Shown: piece after piece, positions 54,279 to 64,000 of the stretch
Layout of the letters: each line of letters opens with the position of its first letter
Position numbering within the stretch: the first letter of the stretch is position 1
NCBI GenBank assembly: GCA_034401795.1
Contig: CM067370.1
Coordinates: 68,776,312-68,840,311 of the forward strand
Direction of reading: 5' to 3'
Length of the DNA stretch: 64,000 bases
Source: Chaetoderma sp. LZ-2023a
Lineage: Eukaryota > Mollusca > Caudofoveata > Chaetodermatida > Chaetodermatidae
Made by a program: the position numbers and the translations under genes
Notes under the pieces: model-generated
Database searches by the model: none
What the model was told of the DNA's origin: nothing
Seen by the model: only the letters and a program-made list of their open reading frames with translations

Positions 54279-56776
54279 ACCTAGACGTAAAACATACACT
54301 CGCCATATATGGGACTATGCGAAAGCTGATTGGGATTTATTTAGGGATCACTTAACTAACGCGCCCTGGAACAACATCTCCGATGCTAATGGCGTCGACA
54401 TTTGGTGTCAGACAATCACTACAAACATTATTGCGGCTGCTAGTATTAGTATCCCAAATAAAACTATAACTATAAACCCAAACGATAAAGTCTGGATGTC
54501 CAGCAAAATAAAGCACGAAATGAGAGTCAGGGAAAAATTGTTCAAGAAATCAAGAAAAACTAACCGAGAGCAAGACGTGGCCAACTTTAAAAAACAGAGA
54601 AACCGCATCAATACATTAGTCCGAACAGCGAAAGAAAACTTCAGGAATAAATTAGCTGAAAAAATAAGGCATGGACGCACAGGTTCTAAAGAGTGGTGGA
54701 AAATATGCAAGACGTTCCTATGTGATACTAACTCTAATTTCAGCGAAATGCCGCCTCTGAAGCGCGATGACGGCTCATTCTCTTACGACTCTTTAGAAAA
54801 GGCAAGCCTCCTTAACCGGTACTTCTCTAGCATCGCCAATATTGACGATGCTAATGCCAGCTTACCGCCTCTATCTATGTATACGGACAATACTCTCCAC
54901 TCAATTACAATATCAAACACTGACATCTCCGACGTACTGTCCAATCTGGACACGTCTAAAGCTGTTGGCCCGGATAAATTAAGTCCGAAACTCTTATTCG
55001 AGAGCCAACAAGTATGGGTCCCAATACTAGCGCGGTTCTTTAATTACTCACTTTCTAGTGCGCAGTTCCCCACTTCTTGGAAAATCGCTAATGTAACTCC
55101 TATATTCAAGAAAGGAGACAAGAGCTTGTGTTCAAATTATCGACCAATATCACTGTTGAGTTGTCTTAGTAAATTTATGGAGAGAACCGTTTTTAAACAT
55201 ATCTATAACTATATTAGACATGATATCACTCTATATCAGTCTGGATTTCTTCCATCACATTCTACAGTAAATCAACTGCTTGATATCTACACGGATATTA
55301 CTCAAGCCCTTGACGATCAAAAGGAAATAATCTTTCTATTCTTCGATATATCTAAAGCCTTTGATCGAGTATGGCATCGCGGCCTCCTACAGAAGCTTAG
55401 GAATTTTGGTATCTGTGGAAATCTACTTACATGGTTCGAAAATTATCTTGGAAACCGATACCAGCGAGTAGTTATAAACGGCAATGAGTCCACCCTACTT
55501 CGTTTACATGCTGGAGTGCCACAAGGCTCTGTGCTTGGTCCTTTGTTATTCTTAGTTTTTATTAATGACATGCCGAGTAATATAATTCACAATATTAGAC
55601 TTTTTGCTGATGACACGTGCCTATATGTAATGTCAGATGATCTAAAAGACCACACTGCCACATTCGATTACGATCTACTGACCATGACGCATTGGGCAAA
55701 CATGTGGCTCGTCGAGTTTAATGCCTCGAAAACTACATCTCTAATTTTTTTCCCTGCGCAACGAGCCCACATCCTTTTCAATCAACTTCAAAGATTCTGA
55801 AATTCTACCATCAACTGATCATAAGCACCTCGGCATTACCTTTAATAACAAAGGGAATTGGCTTAACCATGTGAGTAATCTCATAGCAAACACCCAACAC
55901 AAACTCTCCTTACTTAAAGGTCTAAAATATATTCTAGACCGTAAATGTCTCGAGATCATGTACAAAACATTTATTAGGCCATCGTTAGAATATGCAGATG
56001 TTGTGTGGGATAATATTCCACAATATCTTGTAATTCGGCTAGAGGATATCCAAAAAGATGCTCTCAGAACGGTATGTGGAATGACACGTAGTGCGAGCAC
56101 TGAAGACCTGTACTTAGAAACAGGCATCGAAACCTTGTCAATCAGACGTGAATTTCATAGATTATCTATGCTATTTAAAATTATTAACGGGATGACCTGT
56201 GAGGTTCTGGTCAACCATCTTCCCACACTATCCCAAGTACGAAATCCTTACAATATCCGTCATCCAAATTTCTTCACTCCATTCCGCTGCCGTACTGAGC
56301 TCTTCTATGGATCCTTTTTCCCAGCAACGATCCGCGCCTGGAATATGCTTCCTGTGCCGGTGAGAGATTCTGTCACTCTTCTAGAATTTAAAAGCAAACT
56401 CAAGGCTATGTCATCCATACGACAACCCCCTGAGTGGTATTACGTAGGCCCGAGGTTTGCCAACATAATGCTATGCAGGCTCCGAAATGGTTGTAGTTCT
56501 TTAAACCGACATCTATTTGACAACTTTCTGTCGGAATCTGCCAGTTGTTCTTGTGGGCACAACGATGAATCTACAAACCACTACCTCTTACAATGTGCCC
56601 TTTTTAACGAGCAAAGAGTCGTTTTCCAAAATCAGCTTGCCTTGAACGATATTTCTCTTGCTAATCTTACGGTCAACCAGCTTCTATACGGGACTTACAC
56701 TACCAACTTGGAAATGAACAAACTGATCTGTAATACGGTATGTCAATACATAATTAACACCAACCGCTTTCAGTAG
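54279..56776 (+). pseudogene. CR1-like non-LTR retrotransposon copy 2: RT to C-terminus, 5'-truncated
   Basis: Open from about 54283 (RRKTYTRHIWDYAKADW-like start) to 55800. RT motifs in order: SKAVGPDKLSPKLL, IFKKGDKSLCSNYRPISLLS, LYQSGFLPSHSTVNQL, FFDISKAFDRVWH (motif A), GVPQGSVLGPL (motif B), RLFADDTCLY with the FADD at 55603-55614 (motif C). A one-base frame change near 55765 separates it from the thumb and C-terminal part (55871-56776), with HKHLGITF before it and CSCGHNDESTNHYLLQC as a zinc-like knuckle near the end. The endonuclease and 2A region present in copy 1 are missing, as usual for 5' truncation. It is otherwise close to intact. Confidence 0.9.
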
Positions 56777-57165
56777 CTTCCTGTTTGTGAACTTATAGTT
56801 TAAGGGGTAAATGGACAGCAGCCCAACACGTACAGGTCGGGGCGAAGGCAGCACCTAGAGCTCACCTCTGCTATTCTTCCATTTGATCTTATTCTTCGCT
56901 CTCTCTATCTCTCACCCTCTCCCACCCCACCCCCCCCCCCTTCCCCCTCTCCCTTTCTGTCTCGGTCTTTCTTCCTACTCTCCCCCACCTCACACTCAAC
57001 ATTCACATACTTATGCACACCAATAGACTACAATTAATTAAACTATTATGATTTGCTGCCATTTTGTTGTAAAAAAGTTTTGAATAATCTGTATGTGTAT
57101 GGGAGACACGGGCATAAGACTCTAAGTCTTATCGTGCTTCCATTTGAACAAATAAATCACGTTTA
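56777..57165 (+). other. 3' untranslated region of LINE copy 2
   Basis: Pyrimidine-rich CTCTCT/CCCC stretches follow the stop. AATAAA is at about 57151, and homology cannot be followed beyond ATCACGTTTAAAC. The true 3' end and target duplication are not resolved. Confidence 0.5.
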
Positions 57166-57540
57166 AACCAACCACCGCCGGATTTCTAATTAGAAACCCT
57201 CGAGGCGTAACTTGAATTCTGACACGACTTTCTTAGTGTAAGCTAGCGTTATCTGATGACTTGTATATTTTATATTAATATATCAGCTAGCCACAGATAC
57301 CAAATTTAATAAATATAAAAATTATATTGAACTCACGCAGTTATGGATTAAACTAAAAACATGCGATTTCTCCCACGTCAAATGTAAACAAAGGCGCTCG
57401 CTCTATGATGCGCCTTCATCCGATGACGTCATAAGGCTACAGGCGGCTTTTGCAAATTTGATAACGTCAATCAATTTTAATTTTGCTAGTTTCGGAAAAC
57501 TTTGCTAGTTTTCACGAAATAACTTTTGTATGTGATTATA
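57166..57540. other. No gene seen; CRE at 57425
   Basis: GCGCTCGCTCTATGATGCGC and TGACGTCA lie in a short GC-richer patch. Confidence 0.35.
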
Positions 57541-58426
57541 GCTCGCGGGGTAGTGTCGGGCCGTTCCGGTGTATTATGTCGACTCGCCGCGCCGCAAGTG
57601 CACGACGAATGATGACGCTGGTTAGCATCCGGTCTCTGGGTGACGGACCTTGTACGAGACTGCCTTGCGGGTAATAAAAACCGGCTCCTAAGGCCGGTGG
57701 AACTCAATCGTTCCGGTGGGGCCGTGCGACCATCGTCGCGAACATTAAATACAACGGTCTCATCCCAAGAATTTGTGTCACCAGTATGCCTGTCCATAGC
57801 AATTTCGTGATCTATGAACTTACAACATTTGATTTGGTGACCTAAAAAATAAGTCTATACAATGATTTTACCTAAACAATTATAAATATGCTAGATAAAA
57901 CTAAAATAAGAGCATACGAAAATACGAGACATAGAGACAGCCAGATGAACTTTTAAACATGGAGCTCCCGGAGGTACCACATAGACTCGTAGGTCCGTAG
58001 GGGTATCCCCGCAAGAGAGGCTCCCGTACACGAGACTTAACTAATTAACTTAATATAAGTTATTATACCTCTAAGCTGAAAGGAAGAAGATTATCTCGGA
58101 CGAAAAGTCGTGTGCCTCACTCGGGCACTACTCCTAGTGCTAATTTGGGTGAGGAGTATTATCCTCGCATGGACAGTCGTTGCTGAATCCTTGCGAGAGG
58201 CAAGTGACTCGCGCGGGTCTACGTCTCGGGAAGGAGACGCCACTGCTTAAAGCGGGAGAAGAGTAGTAGGCGAAAATGGGCCCACTCAAATATTTCAACT
58301 AAAAAATGCTTGAAAAAGAAAGACCATACCTAGTGAGATTATGACTATAGGGTTGCGTGCGGTTTTACGTTATTCCCGAAGGAATCCCACGTCACCGTCT
58401 TATGTGATTCTCAGTATGCTGAATTA
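57541..58426 (+). repeat. Repeat F, copy 2, left part with an inverted segment
   Basis: 57541-57977 is the reverse complement of 18422-18862 (CTCGCGGGGTAGTGTCGGG to CTCCCGGAGGTACCACA). From 57978 (GACTCGTAGGTCCG) the copy runs in the same orientation as copy 1 to TATGCTGAATTA. Differences are scattered substitutions. Confidence 0.88.
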
Positions 58427-59693
58427 GTAGTCGCCGCTTTATTTATGCGGGCCTTCTGCTTTGCTTAATTAGCGAAACAAGAACTCTTTTAGGCCGCAAA
58501 TGGTTGGTATCTACCTAGCTATTAGACATGGCTGTCATTGAGAACAGATGCCCTAAGGCATCAATGCTGAAGACAGCGCACATACATGTTACTTAGTAAG
58601 ATCTCCGAACTGGATAAGAATCTGGACATCCCGCTCCGTAACCACATAAAACGTTACAGGACATAGGTTACTTTTCACGAAAGCATTATTAGGCAATTGT
58701 CCTATCGTTATGGTGGGGGGTAAGAGAGACGAATACCCACCGTAAATCTCCTTCCCGTAAGGGCGTGGCAGATCTAAATATCATGCCCAGACATTTTTAT
58801 GGAATTCGGTGGGGATACGCATCTCGCCCGTGACCGAGTCCTATGGAACTAACCGTTTAACATGTCGTCAGGTTTATATACAAGTTGCCCAGTTTTGCAC
58901 TGCGGTGCGGGAGGATTGTTCAGCAAAAAAAAAAAAAATTAAAATATGTTTTCACAGTGCTTTCCTACATTGGCAAAAGTGATAACTATTAAGTATCCGA
59001 AGATACGGAGGGAATGTGTGTGATACCACACCCTGGCCATCACCGCTCGGAAACCCCAACAGTTTCCCAGGATCGGATCAGCCCATGGTGAGGATAGGGA
59101 CATCCAAACAATTAAGAAACCACAAAGGCTGAGTGGAGCATGAAGAGAGATCAAATCTTAGAGCTATGAGTCTTACCGGAGTGCAGGGCTAGATTATCGC
59201 ACTGCCGAAAGAAAAGAGTATACTACAGAGTTTGTAATGAAGAAAGTGTCTCCAATCATTTTGCACCTATCCTATCGAGCTGAATAGAAAATGTTTAGTT
59301 GGTAGCATGCCGGGCTAAACAGAGTTATAGCACGGACAGCGATCCCAGTGAAAAATTGTTGGTGGTGGGAGAAAGTGCTGCATATATAAGTGTTGCTGTA
59401 TAGTGTTTCCTACGTGCACTGCAATCCTATATTTTCTATGAATAAACAAAACATATGAACTGATGGCCACTAACCAGAACAATCAATACAGTGTAATATG
59501 ATCAGAATTATATATTTTTACACAGGTTAACGAACCTACTACGGTGCGGTTAGTAAAACACCTTACAGAAAATGAGAATAACTATAAACAAATACAGAAA
59601 TTATAACTAGCGGTCCTAAGACCGGTACGGTACCTTTTAGTCATCGGGATCGTTTATACGGATACAATATCATTAAAAGAGTACATTTAGCGG
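58427..59693. other. 1.27-kb block present in repeat F copy 2, absent from copy 1
   Basis: Lies between TATGCTGAATTA and AATTAAAATGTGAAG, which are adjacent in copy 1 (about 19389-19415). The ends read GTAGTCGCCGCTTTA and, inverted, ATTCCGCTAAATG: weak mutual similarity only. It has a poly-A run of 14 at 58925 and a 71-codon minus-strand frame. No known domain. It may be an insertion in copy 2 or a deletion in copy 1. Confidence 0.6.
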
Positions 59694-60005
59694 AATAATT
59701 AAAATGTGAAGTATAGTTACTTGAATACTCGGTAGCCATTCTTAAGTTAGGCCATCGTGTTACTGAAATTGATACGTCATTCCTTAGTTGACGCGAGTTG
59801 ACGCGTTCTCTGGAAGCTGGAAAGTTTCCGCAGGTCGGTTCCCGCAAGTTGGTTCCGCAAACAGGTTTCCCGCAAGAACACGCATGGCGGGAGTACATCA
59901 CTCAGCACTTTAAGCCTAATGGAATGTCTAACGAGTAGTCAGCAAGAGATACAATAGCATTACTGCTGTGAAGAAAGTTCCCGTACACCGATGGCATGGA
60001 TGGAA
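59694..60005 (+). repeat. Repeat F, copy 2, right part
   Basis: AATTAAAATGTGAAGTATAG through CGGTAGCCATTCTTAAGTTAG and CGCAAGAACACGCATGG to GTACACCGATGGCATGGATG matches 19410-19695. Confidence 0.88.
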
Positions 60006-60415
60006 GTTGACAACTAAGCTGGTACCCGACTCCAATTGCTCATAATCACAATATAGGAGCCGGTAACGGCTACAGAGTCCACGACGCTGATTGGCTAATG
60101 TAGATAAGTCGCATACGCGTAAGACCGAATATTTCTATTGGTTGTTAATTGTTAGCCCGGGGGAACCCCAAAACAAACGAGTGGAATGTAAAATAACTCT
60201 GTTTACATTTCAATCAGCTGATTATGAATACGGAAATACACCGCGTAAAACGGCACTTATTCAGTGTCTAGTCCATATTATGAAATTCAAACAAACATTG
60301 TTTGGTAAAATTGTGTACTAATCTGTAGCGCATTGTCAGATTCAAGCTGCTGAAATACATTTCTGTAAACGTGTTCTAAGATTCCGGGAAATGTCAACTT
60401 CCTGCTGTTGGACGT
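60006..60415. other. No gene seen
   Basis: Starts AACTAAGCTGGTACCCGACT, weakly like 20705-20735 of copy 1. The rest is unassigned. Confidence 0.3.
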
Positions 60416-60578
60416 ACAATACGGCTCAGAAATAACTTATGTTGTTTCCAAAATAAGATAAAATGTACAGTTGAATATTTTGGACTTAATTTGATTGGAA
60501 GCCAGTGCTGGGAAAATATTCAAGCTTTGGAAATATATAATCGTATTTATGAGCTGGACTCTAGCGCTACTGTATTGT
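60416..60578. mobile_element. MITE-M copy 4, degraded
   Basis: TA-CAATACGGCTCAGAAATAAC start, hairpin left arm CAGTTGAATATTTTGGACTTAATTTG, right arm mostly lost, end ATTTATGAGCTGGACTC. Confidence 0.6.
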
Positions 60579-61017
60579 AGGCTGTTGTTATTCTGGAAAG
60601 GGTGGGGGGGGGGATATCAGTCTTCCACTGTTGTAGGATGTTAAGTTTTTTTCATCTGTGCATTTACCTAGTTTCTCAAGGGCCCAGCACCACATAGCCT
60701 TAGTCTTTGGTGGATGCCTTTTTTTAACTATTAAATTATTTATCTATTCATCCAGAATAATTTGTTTAGCCTGATATTCTTTATGATGTACAATAATGAA
60801 TATTATATTGAGTATTTTGAAACCAATTTGACTGAGCTGCTGTTGCCATAGATTAAAAATTAATTGTCTTGAAATTGAGACATTGAGGGTTAAACTGGTA
60901 TTACTATATATCAGCTCAAAATGTCCATGTACCTTGTGCAACCAACAACTTCGTATTACCATGAGGAATATGTTGTATGGTTTTTGGGTTTTGAATGAGT
61001 TAATGACTTGAATATAA
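60579..61017. other. No gene; G-run and hairpin fragment
   Basis: G run near 60601-60612. GAGTATTTTGAAACCAATTTGAC at about 60813 is a hairpin-arm fragment. Confidence 0.45.
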
Positions 61018-61210
61018 CCCGTTAATCACCGAACCGGCCAAAATAGCTTCTGCAGTGGTCTTGAGAAATGGCTCCGTACACCGAGAGATTATTTTTGAAA
61101 GTTAAACACTGATCGATTGGCTGGCGCGACAGCAGAATCAGTCATTACAGTGGTACACTTTTAAAAAAAATAGTCTCATTGTGGCCTGTAAATGAACAAA
61201 CAAGTGCGAT
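61018..61210. mobile_element. TTAA-MITE, degraded copy
   Basis: GTTAATCACCGAACCGGCCA, CTTCTGCAGTGGTCTTGAG, worn palindrome (GATTATTTTTGAAAG ... AAAAAAATAGTCTCATT), CTGTAAATGAACAAAC. Confidence 0.7.
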
Positions 61211-62339
61211 TTCATTATTCCAGCATTTTTTCAAAAAGTGTGGGGATAGAAAATCTGCTGTCCAAGAAGTAAATCATAACTTAATTCACTGGAATGAAAA
61301 TTTTTTTTATAAGATTTCAATGATCAGCTGGAAAGTCAGGAAAACTGAGCAATATATTTCATGCTGTACCCCTATACTCAATGAGAAAATGCTGTCACAC
61401 AAAACAATAATGACTCCTGTGAAATAATGACTTACGTGACATGGTCATGTTTGACATTTAGTAACATATCCATCTGAGATGAGAACTCTCATCGGAAAAA
61501 ATATATATATTAATAAAAACAGTGGAAAAAATATTCAATTTCACTCTGTATGACAATGACAGTGTACGCGCATGATATTTCAATAGGCAAACTATTTAAA
61601 AAACAATTTCACTGAAACCTGCTGTTCGCAAACACCTGTTAATCAGGTTATTTTCAAGATATTCTACAATCTTCATATCATCTCTCTTAAAAGCAGATTT
61701 ATTTGTAATCAGAGTGAGCAAGACCAAAACACTCCTTGTTTCTTTATTAATTCAGTCACATTATTCGATTTAAGGATATAGCTGCACAAACCGCAAGACC
61801 TACATGTAAATCACTTTCAGACAAATTATTTTCAAAATATTTAGTTTTCTGCAGATCTCAGTTCTAGCTCACCTGGTCTGAAAAGCCTGAGAGGCCAAAT
61901 GAGCTTATTCTATGGCAATATATTTGGTCTAAATAGCTCAATAAATAAAACAATAGGCAATGTTTGTTTGCATGTCGTTAAATTTTTTGAAAAACTGTTA
62001 ACCATTCTACCAGTAGCAAATTCTGAGTTTGGAATAGAGGCCCTTGCCTATTTGGATCACTAAGTCACACCATCATCCACTTCATGCAGAGCTTACTGGC
62101 TGAATGTGTTATTATTAGTGACCATTCAAATTTAAGAAAATTTACCGTTTACATATATTCTTAAGAAACTAGGACAGATTGATCTACTGGTAGATGTTTT
62201 TCCCAGATATATGTGTGTGAAAAGTCAGCTAAGCTAAAGCAAACTCAACGTTATCGACCAATCACAGTTGAGCTTTTGTTACACGCAGTTGATGGTCTTG
62301 ACAGTGAAAACAGTGATATATAGATTTTTATCTTTGAGC
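61211..62339. other. No gene seen
   Basis: AT-rich, one 82-codon frame at 61179 overlapping MITE end, no motif. Confidence 0.35.
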
Positions 62340-63560
62340 CAGTGTCCATGATCATCAATTCTTTTGTTTTGCATGGAAATTATCTTTTTTTGGATACAAA
62401 TTCTTTCATTTCTGACCTAAATGGTCATGTTTTTGTCAAAATTTTCAATTTGGAACTTAGATATCCATGCTTTGTACAGAAATGTTTGTATTTTCAGCCA
62501 ATGGTAATATTTCTACCTTTGTACCAAGATTTTCATGTTTCTGAATAAAAATTATGCATTTCAGTCAAAAATCTTCATATTTCCTGTCAAAATTGTTGCT
62601 GTTAATGGTTAGGATTGGTTAAGAAAATTGTCATTTTACTTAGTGAATGTCCATTTGCAATCCAAGAAATATTTTTTTTAATTTTAACACTGGAATGACT
62701 GACACAGGTATTACAGTGATAAATTCTTGAAAATACCAATACCACTACAAGGGCTGGTCTTTGCCGGCTTAATTACCATTAGGGGTTTAGACTCGGCTCT
62801 CTTAGTTGATGAATTTTCACAGTAAACACTGGCTAATATTTGACGAAACGGTCCATTACAGATTTAACATTTTGAGCCCAGATACACATATTAACCGTCA
62901 AAATTTATATATTTCTCTAAACTTTTGCTTTTAACACAAAATTTACAAATTTCAGCAAGAAATGTTTGAATTCAGCACAAATTTCTGCATTTAAGTACAC
63001 ATTTCCATGATTCCATCCATAATCTGTGTATGAAACCCAATTTTAAATGTTTCTTATACAGATACTGATATCCTAGGTGAGTGATACAGGCCCACCACGC
63101 CCATTGTGCCTCTTGGTTTCAAAGTCTACTTTGATCTATGGCAGTCTGATATCATTTCTCAAGATCGGCAAGACCACTCATAAATTATGGTTTGTTTGTA
63201 GTATTAAACCCTATAATATATTTTGGATATATAAGCATACATAACCAAAATATTAATTTGGTTACCCCAAATAAACAATAATTTAAGTGTGGCCTGAAAT
63301 TAATCTGATATAAACCAAAATGCCCTTGTTTCAGGCTGAAAGCTTTTATATTTCTGACTTAAATTTTCATAATACTAGCCTGAATTTTGTAAAATCTTCA
63401 CATTTCCATTTAAATCTCTGTTATTTCAAAACCAGAATCTCATTTAACTGTCAAAATGGTTACATTTCTGTGTAACTTTGCTGTTGATCACAAATTTGCA
63501 CATTTCAGGCCAACATATTTGTATTTTCAAAATAAATTTACATGTAACTATTGACATAAT
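62340..63560. repeat. AT-rich region with loose 25-35-bp periodicity
   Basis: Motifs of the type CATTTCWG and TCAAAATTTTCA recur (about 62407, 62510, 62534, 62562, 62578, 62914, 62953, 62985, 63350, 63403, 63465, 63504). It looks like an old, heavily diverged short tandem array interrupted by a MITE. Confidence 0.4.
62640..62790. mobile_element. TTAA-MITE, degraded copy
   Basis: GAATGTCCATTTGCAATCCAAG, ACTGGAATGACTGACACAGG, GTATTACAGTGATAAATTC and GGCTTAATTACCATTAGGGG. Confidence 0.65.
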
Positions 63561-64000
63561 TAACAACAACTTTAATTTCAACAATAACCTTTCACAGATT
63601 AAACCAGCTTACAGATTACAGGAATTTGATAAAGTAAGCAGTAAATGTAAGTCCTTTTTATATATTTAGATTTGCTACTTGTGAAAAACAAGTGATCCAA
63701 ATGGATCAATCTGGATTTACCATTAATAAATGAGTTATCTGTTACTGATCCATTAAGGCCTACATGATCACAGGATCCGTGGTTCACGTGTAGATCATAG
63801 TTATTTACCTGGAGAGTTAACATCATTCATGGTTTTAATGGTTGGTCATAAATCACTATTATATGTATTATGGCAATGAAACTGATTTTAAAAAGGGCAT
63901 CCATCATTCCATGGTGCCTTATATATACTTTGGCTGGGGTGAATGTTGGGTGGGGTGGAGGTGGGCGTGGGGGGGGGAGGATCAGAGCTCTGTGGTACCC
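63561..64000. other. No gene; G-rich tract at the window edge
   Basis: GGGGTGGAGGTGGGCGTGGG near 63950-63980. No coding motif. Confidence 0.5.

Noticed and set aside
54408..54710. 100-codon minus-strand frame (and its match at 47227-47574)
   Set aside because: Antisense shadow of the LINE reverse transcriptase; shared between copies because the sense strand is shared.
59295..59350. TAGTTGGTAGCATGCCGGGC as a tRNA gene start
   Set aside because: No matching B-box or acceptor stem follows at tRNA distance.

Overview
The window is eukaryotic and almost certainly from an animal. It is AT-rich and intron-scale, has no operon-like gene packing, and is densely seeded with microsatellites, palindromic MITEs, non-LTR retrotransposons and decayed DNA transposons. 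A CR1-like LINE carrying a 2A motif (NPGP) and multi-copy genes of a family I recognise from cnidarian, mollusc and arthropod genomes point to a marine invertebrate, possibly a lophotrochozoan. The sequence alone does not fix the species. I find no intact host gene. The best host candidate is a single signal-peptide first exon at 16435-16489, with a TATA box upstream and a canonical splice donor.

Layout. 1-6100: a tandem duplication around trinucleotide repeats (496-1015), then four copies of a CRE-rich hairpin MITE (MITE-A), one split by another palindromic MITE (4527-4725). 6106-12190, minus strand: a decayed Ty3/gypsy pol whose integrase core and integrase tail are separated by about 4.8 kb that holds a decayed transposon gene with an XPG-like end. 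12552-13640, minus: a fragment of a second lineage of that transposon family. 14420-15400: a piggyBac transposase remnant with two TTAA-flanked MITEs at or inside it. 16378-17130: possible host exons. 18422-20760: copy 1 of a long repeat (repeat F) next to a compact minus-strand promoter-like cluster. 24746-25690: a MITE turned into a tandem array.

28620-35085 is the most complete element. It is a 6.5-kb DNA transposon with matching termini (TAGTGGAGYGGCT), a 3-bp target duplication (AAC), long subterminal inverted repeats built from units of roughly 165 bp, and a broken gene running from N-terminal zinc motifs to an XPG/FEN1-like acidic region and a 10-cysteine CXC cluster. 35258-45470: mariner-type and MITE-A copies, large trinucleotide and (CCAT)n arrays, and another fragment of the transposon family (41110-41650). 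45585-48900: a CR1-like LINE with a 2A motif, joined to the RNase H end of an unrelated LINE. 49970-50205: a probable tRNA-derived SINE. 54279-57165: a second, 5'-truncated but nearly open copy of the same LINE. 57541-60005: repeat F copy 2, with one segment inverted relative to copy 1 and an extra 1.27-kb block. 60400-64000: more MITEs and an AT-rich region with a loose short periodicity.

Taken together this is a transposon graveyard with clear nesting order. The strongest signals are the terminus-to-terminus XPG/CXC transposon, three lineages of its gene family in one window, two MITE families with different termini that share a central hairpin, and a strong excess of TGACGTCA octamers largely delivered by MITE-A.
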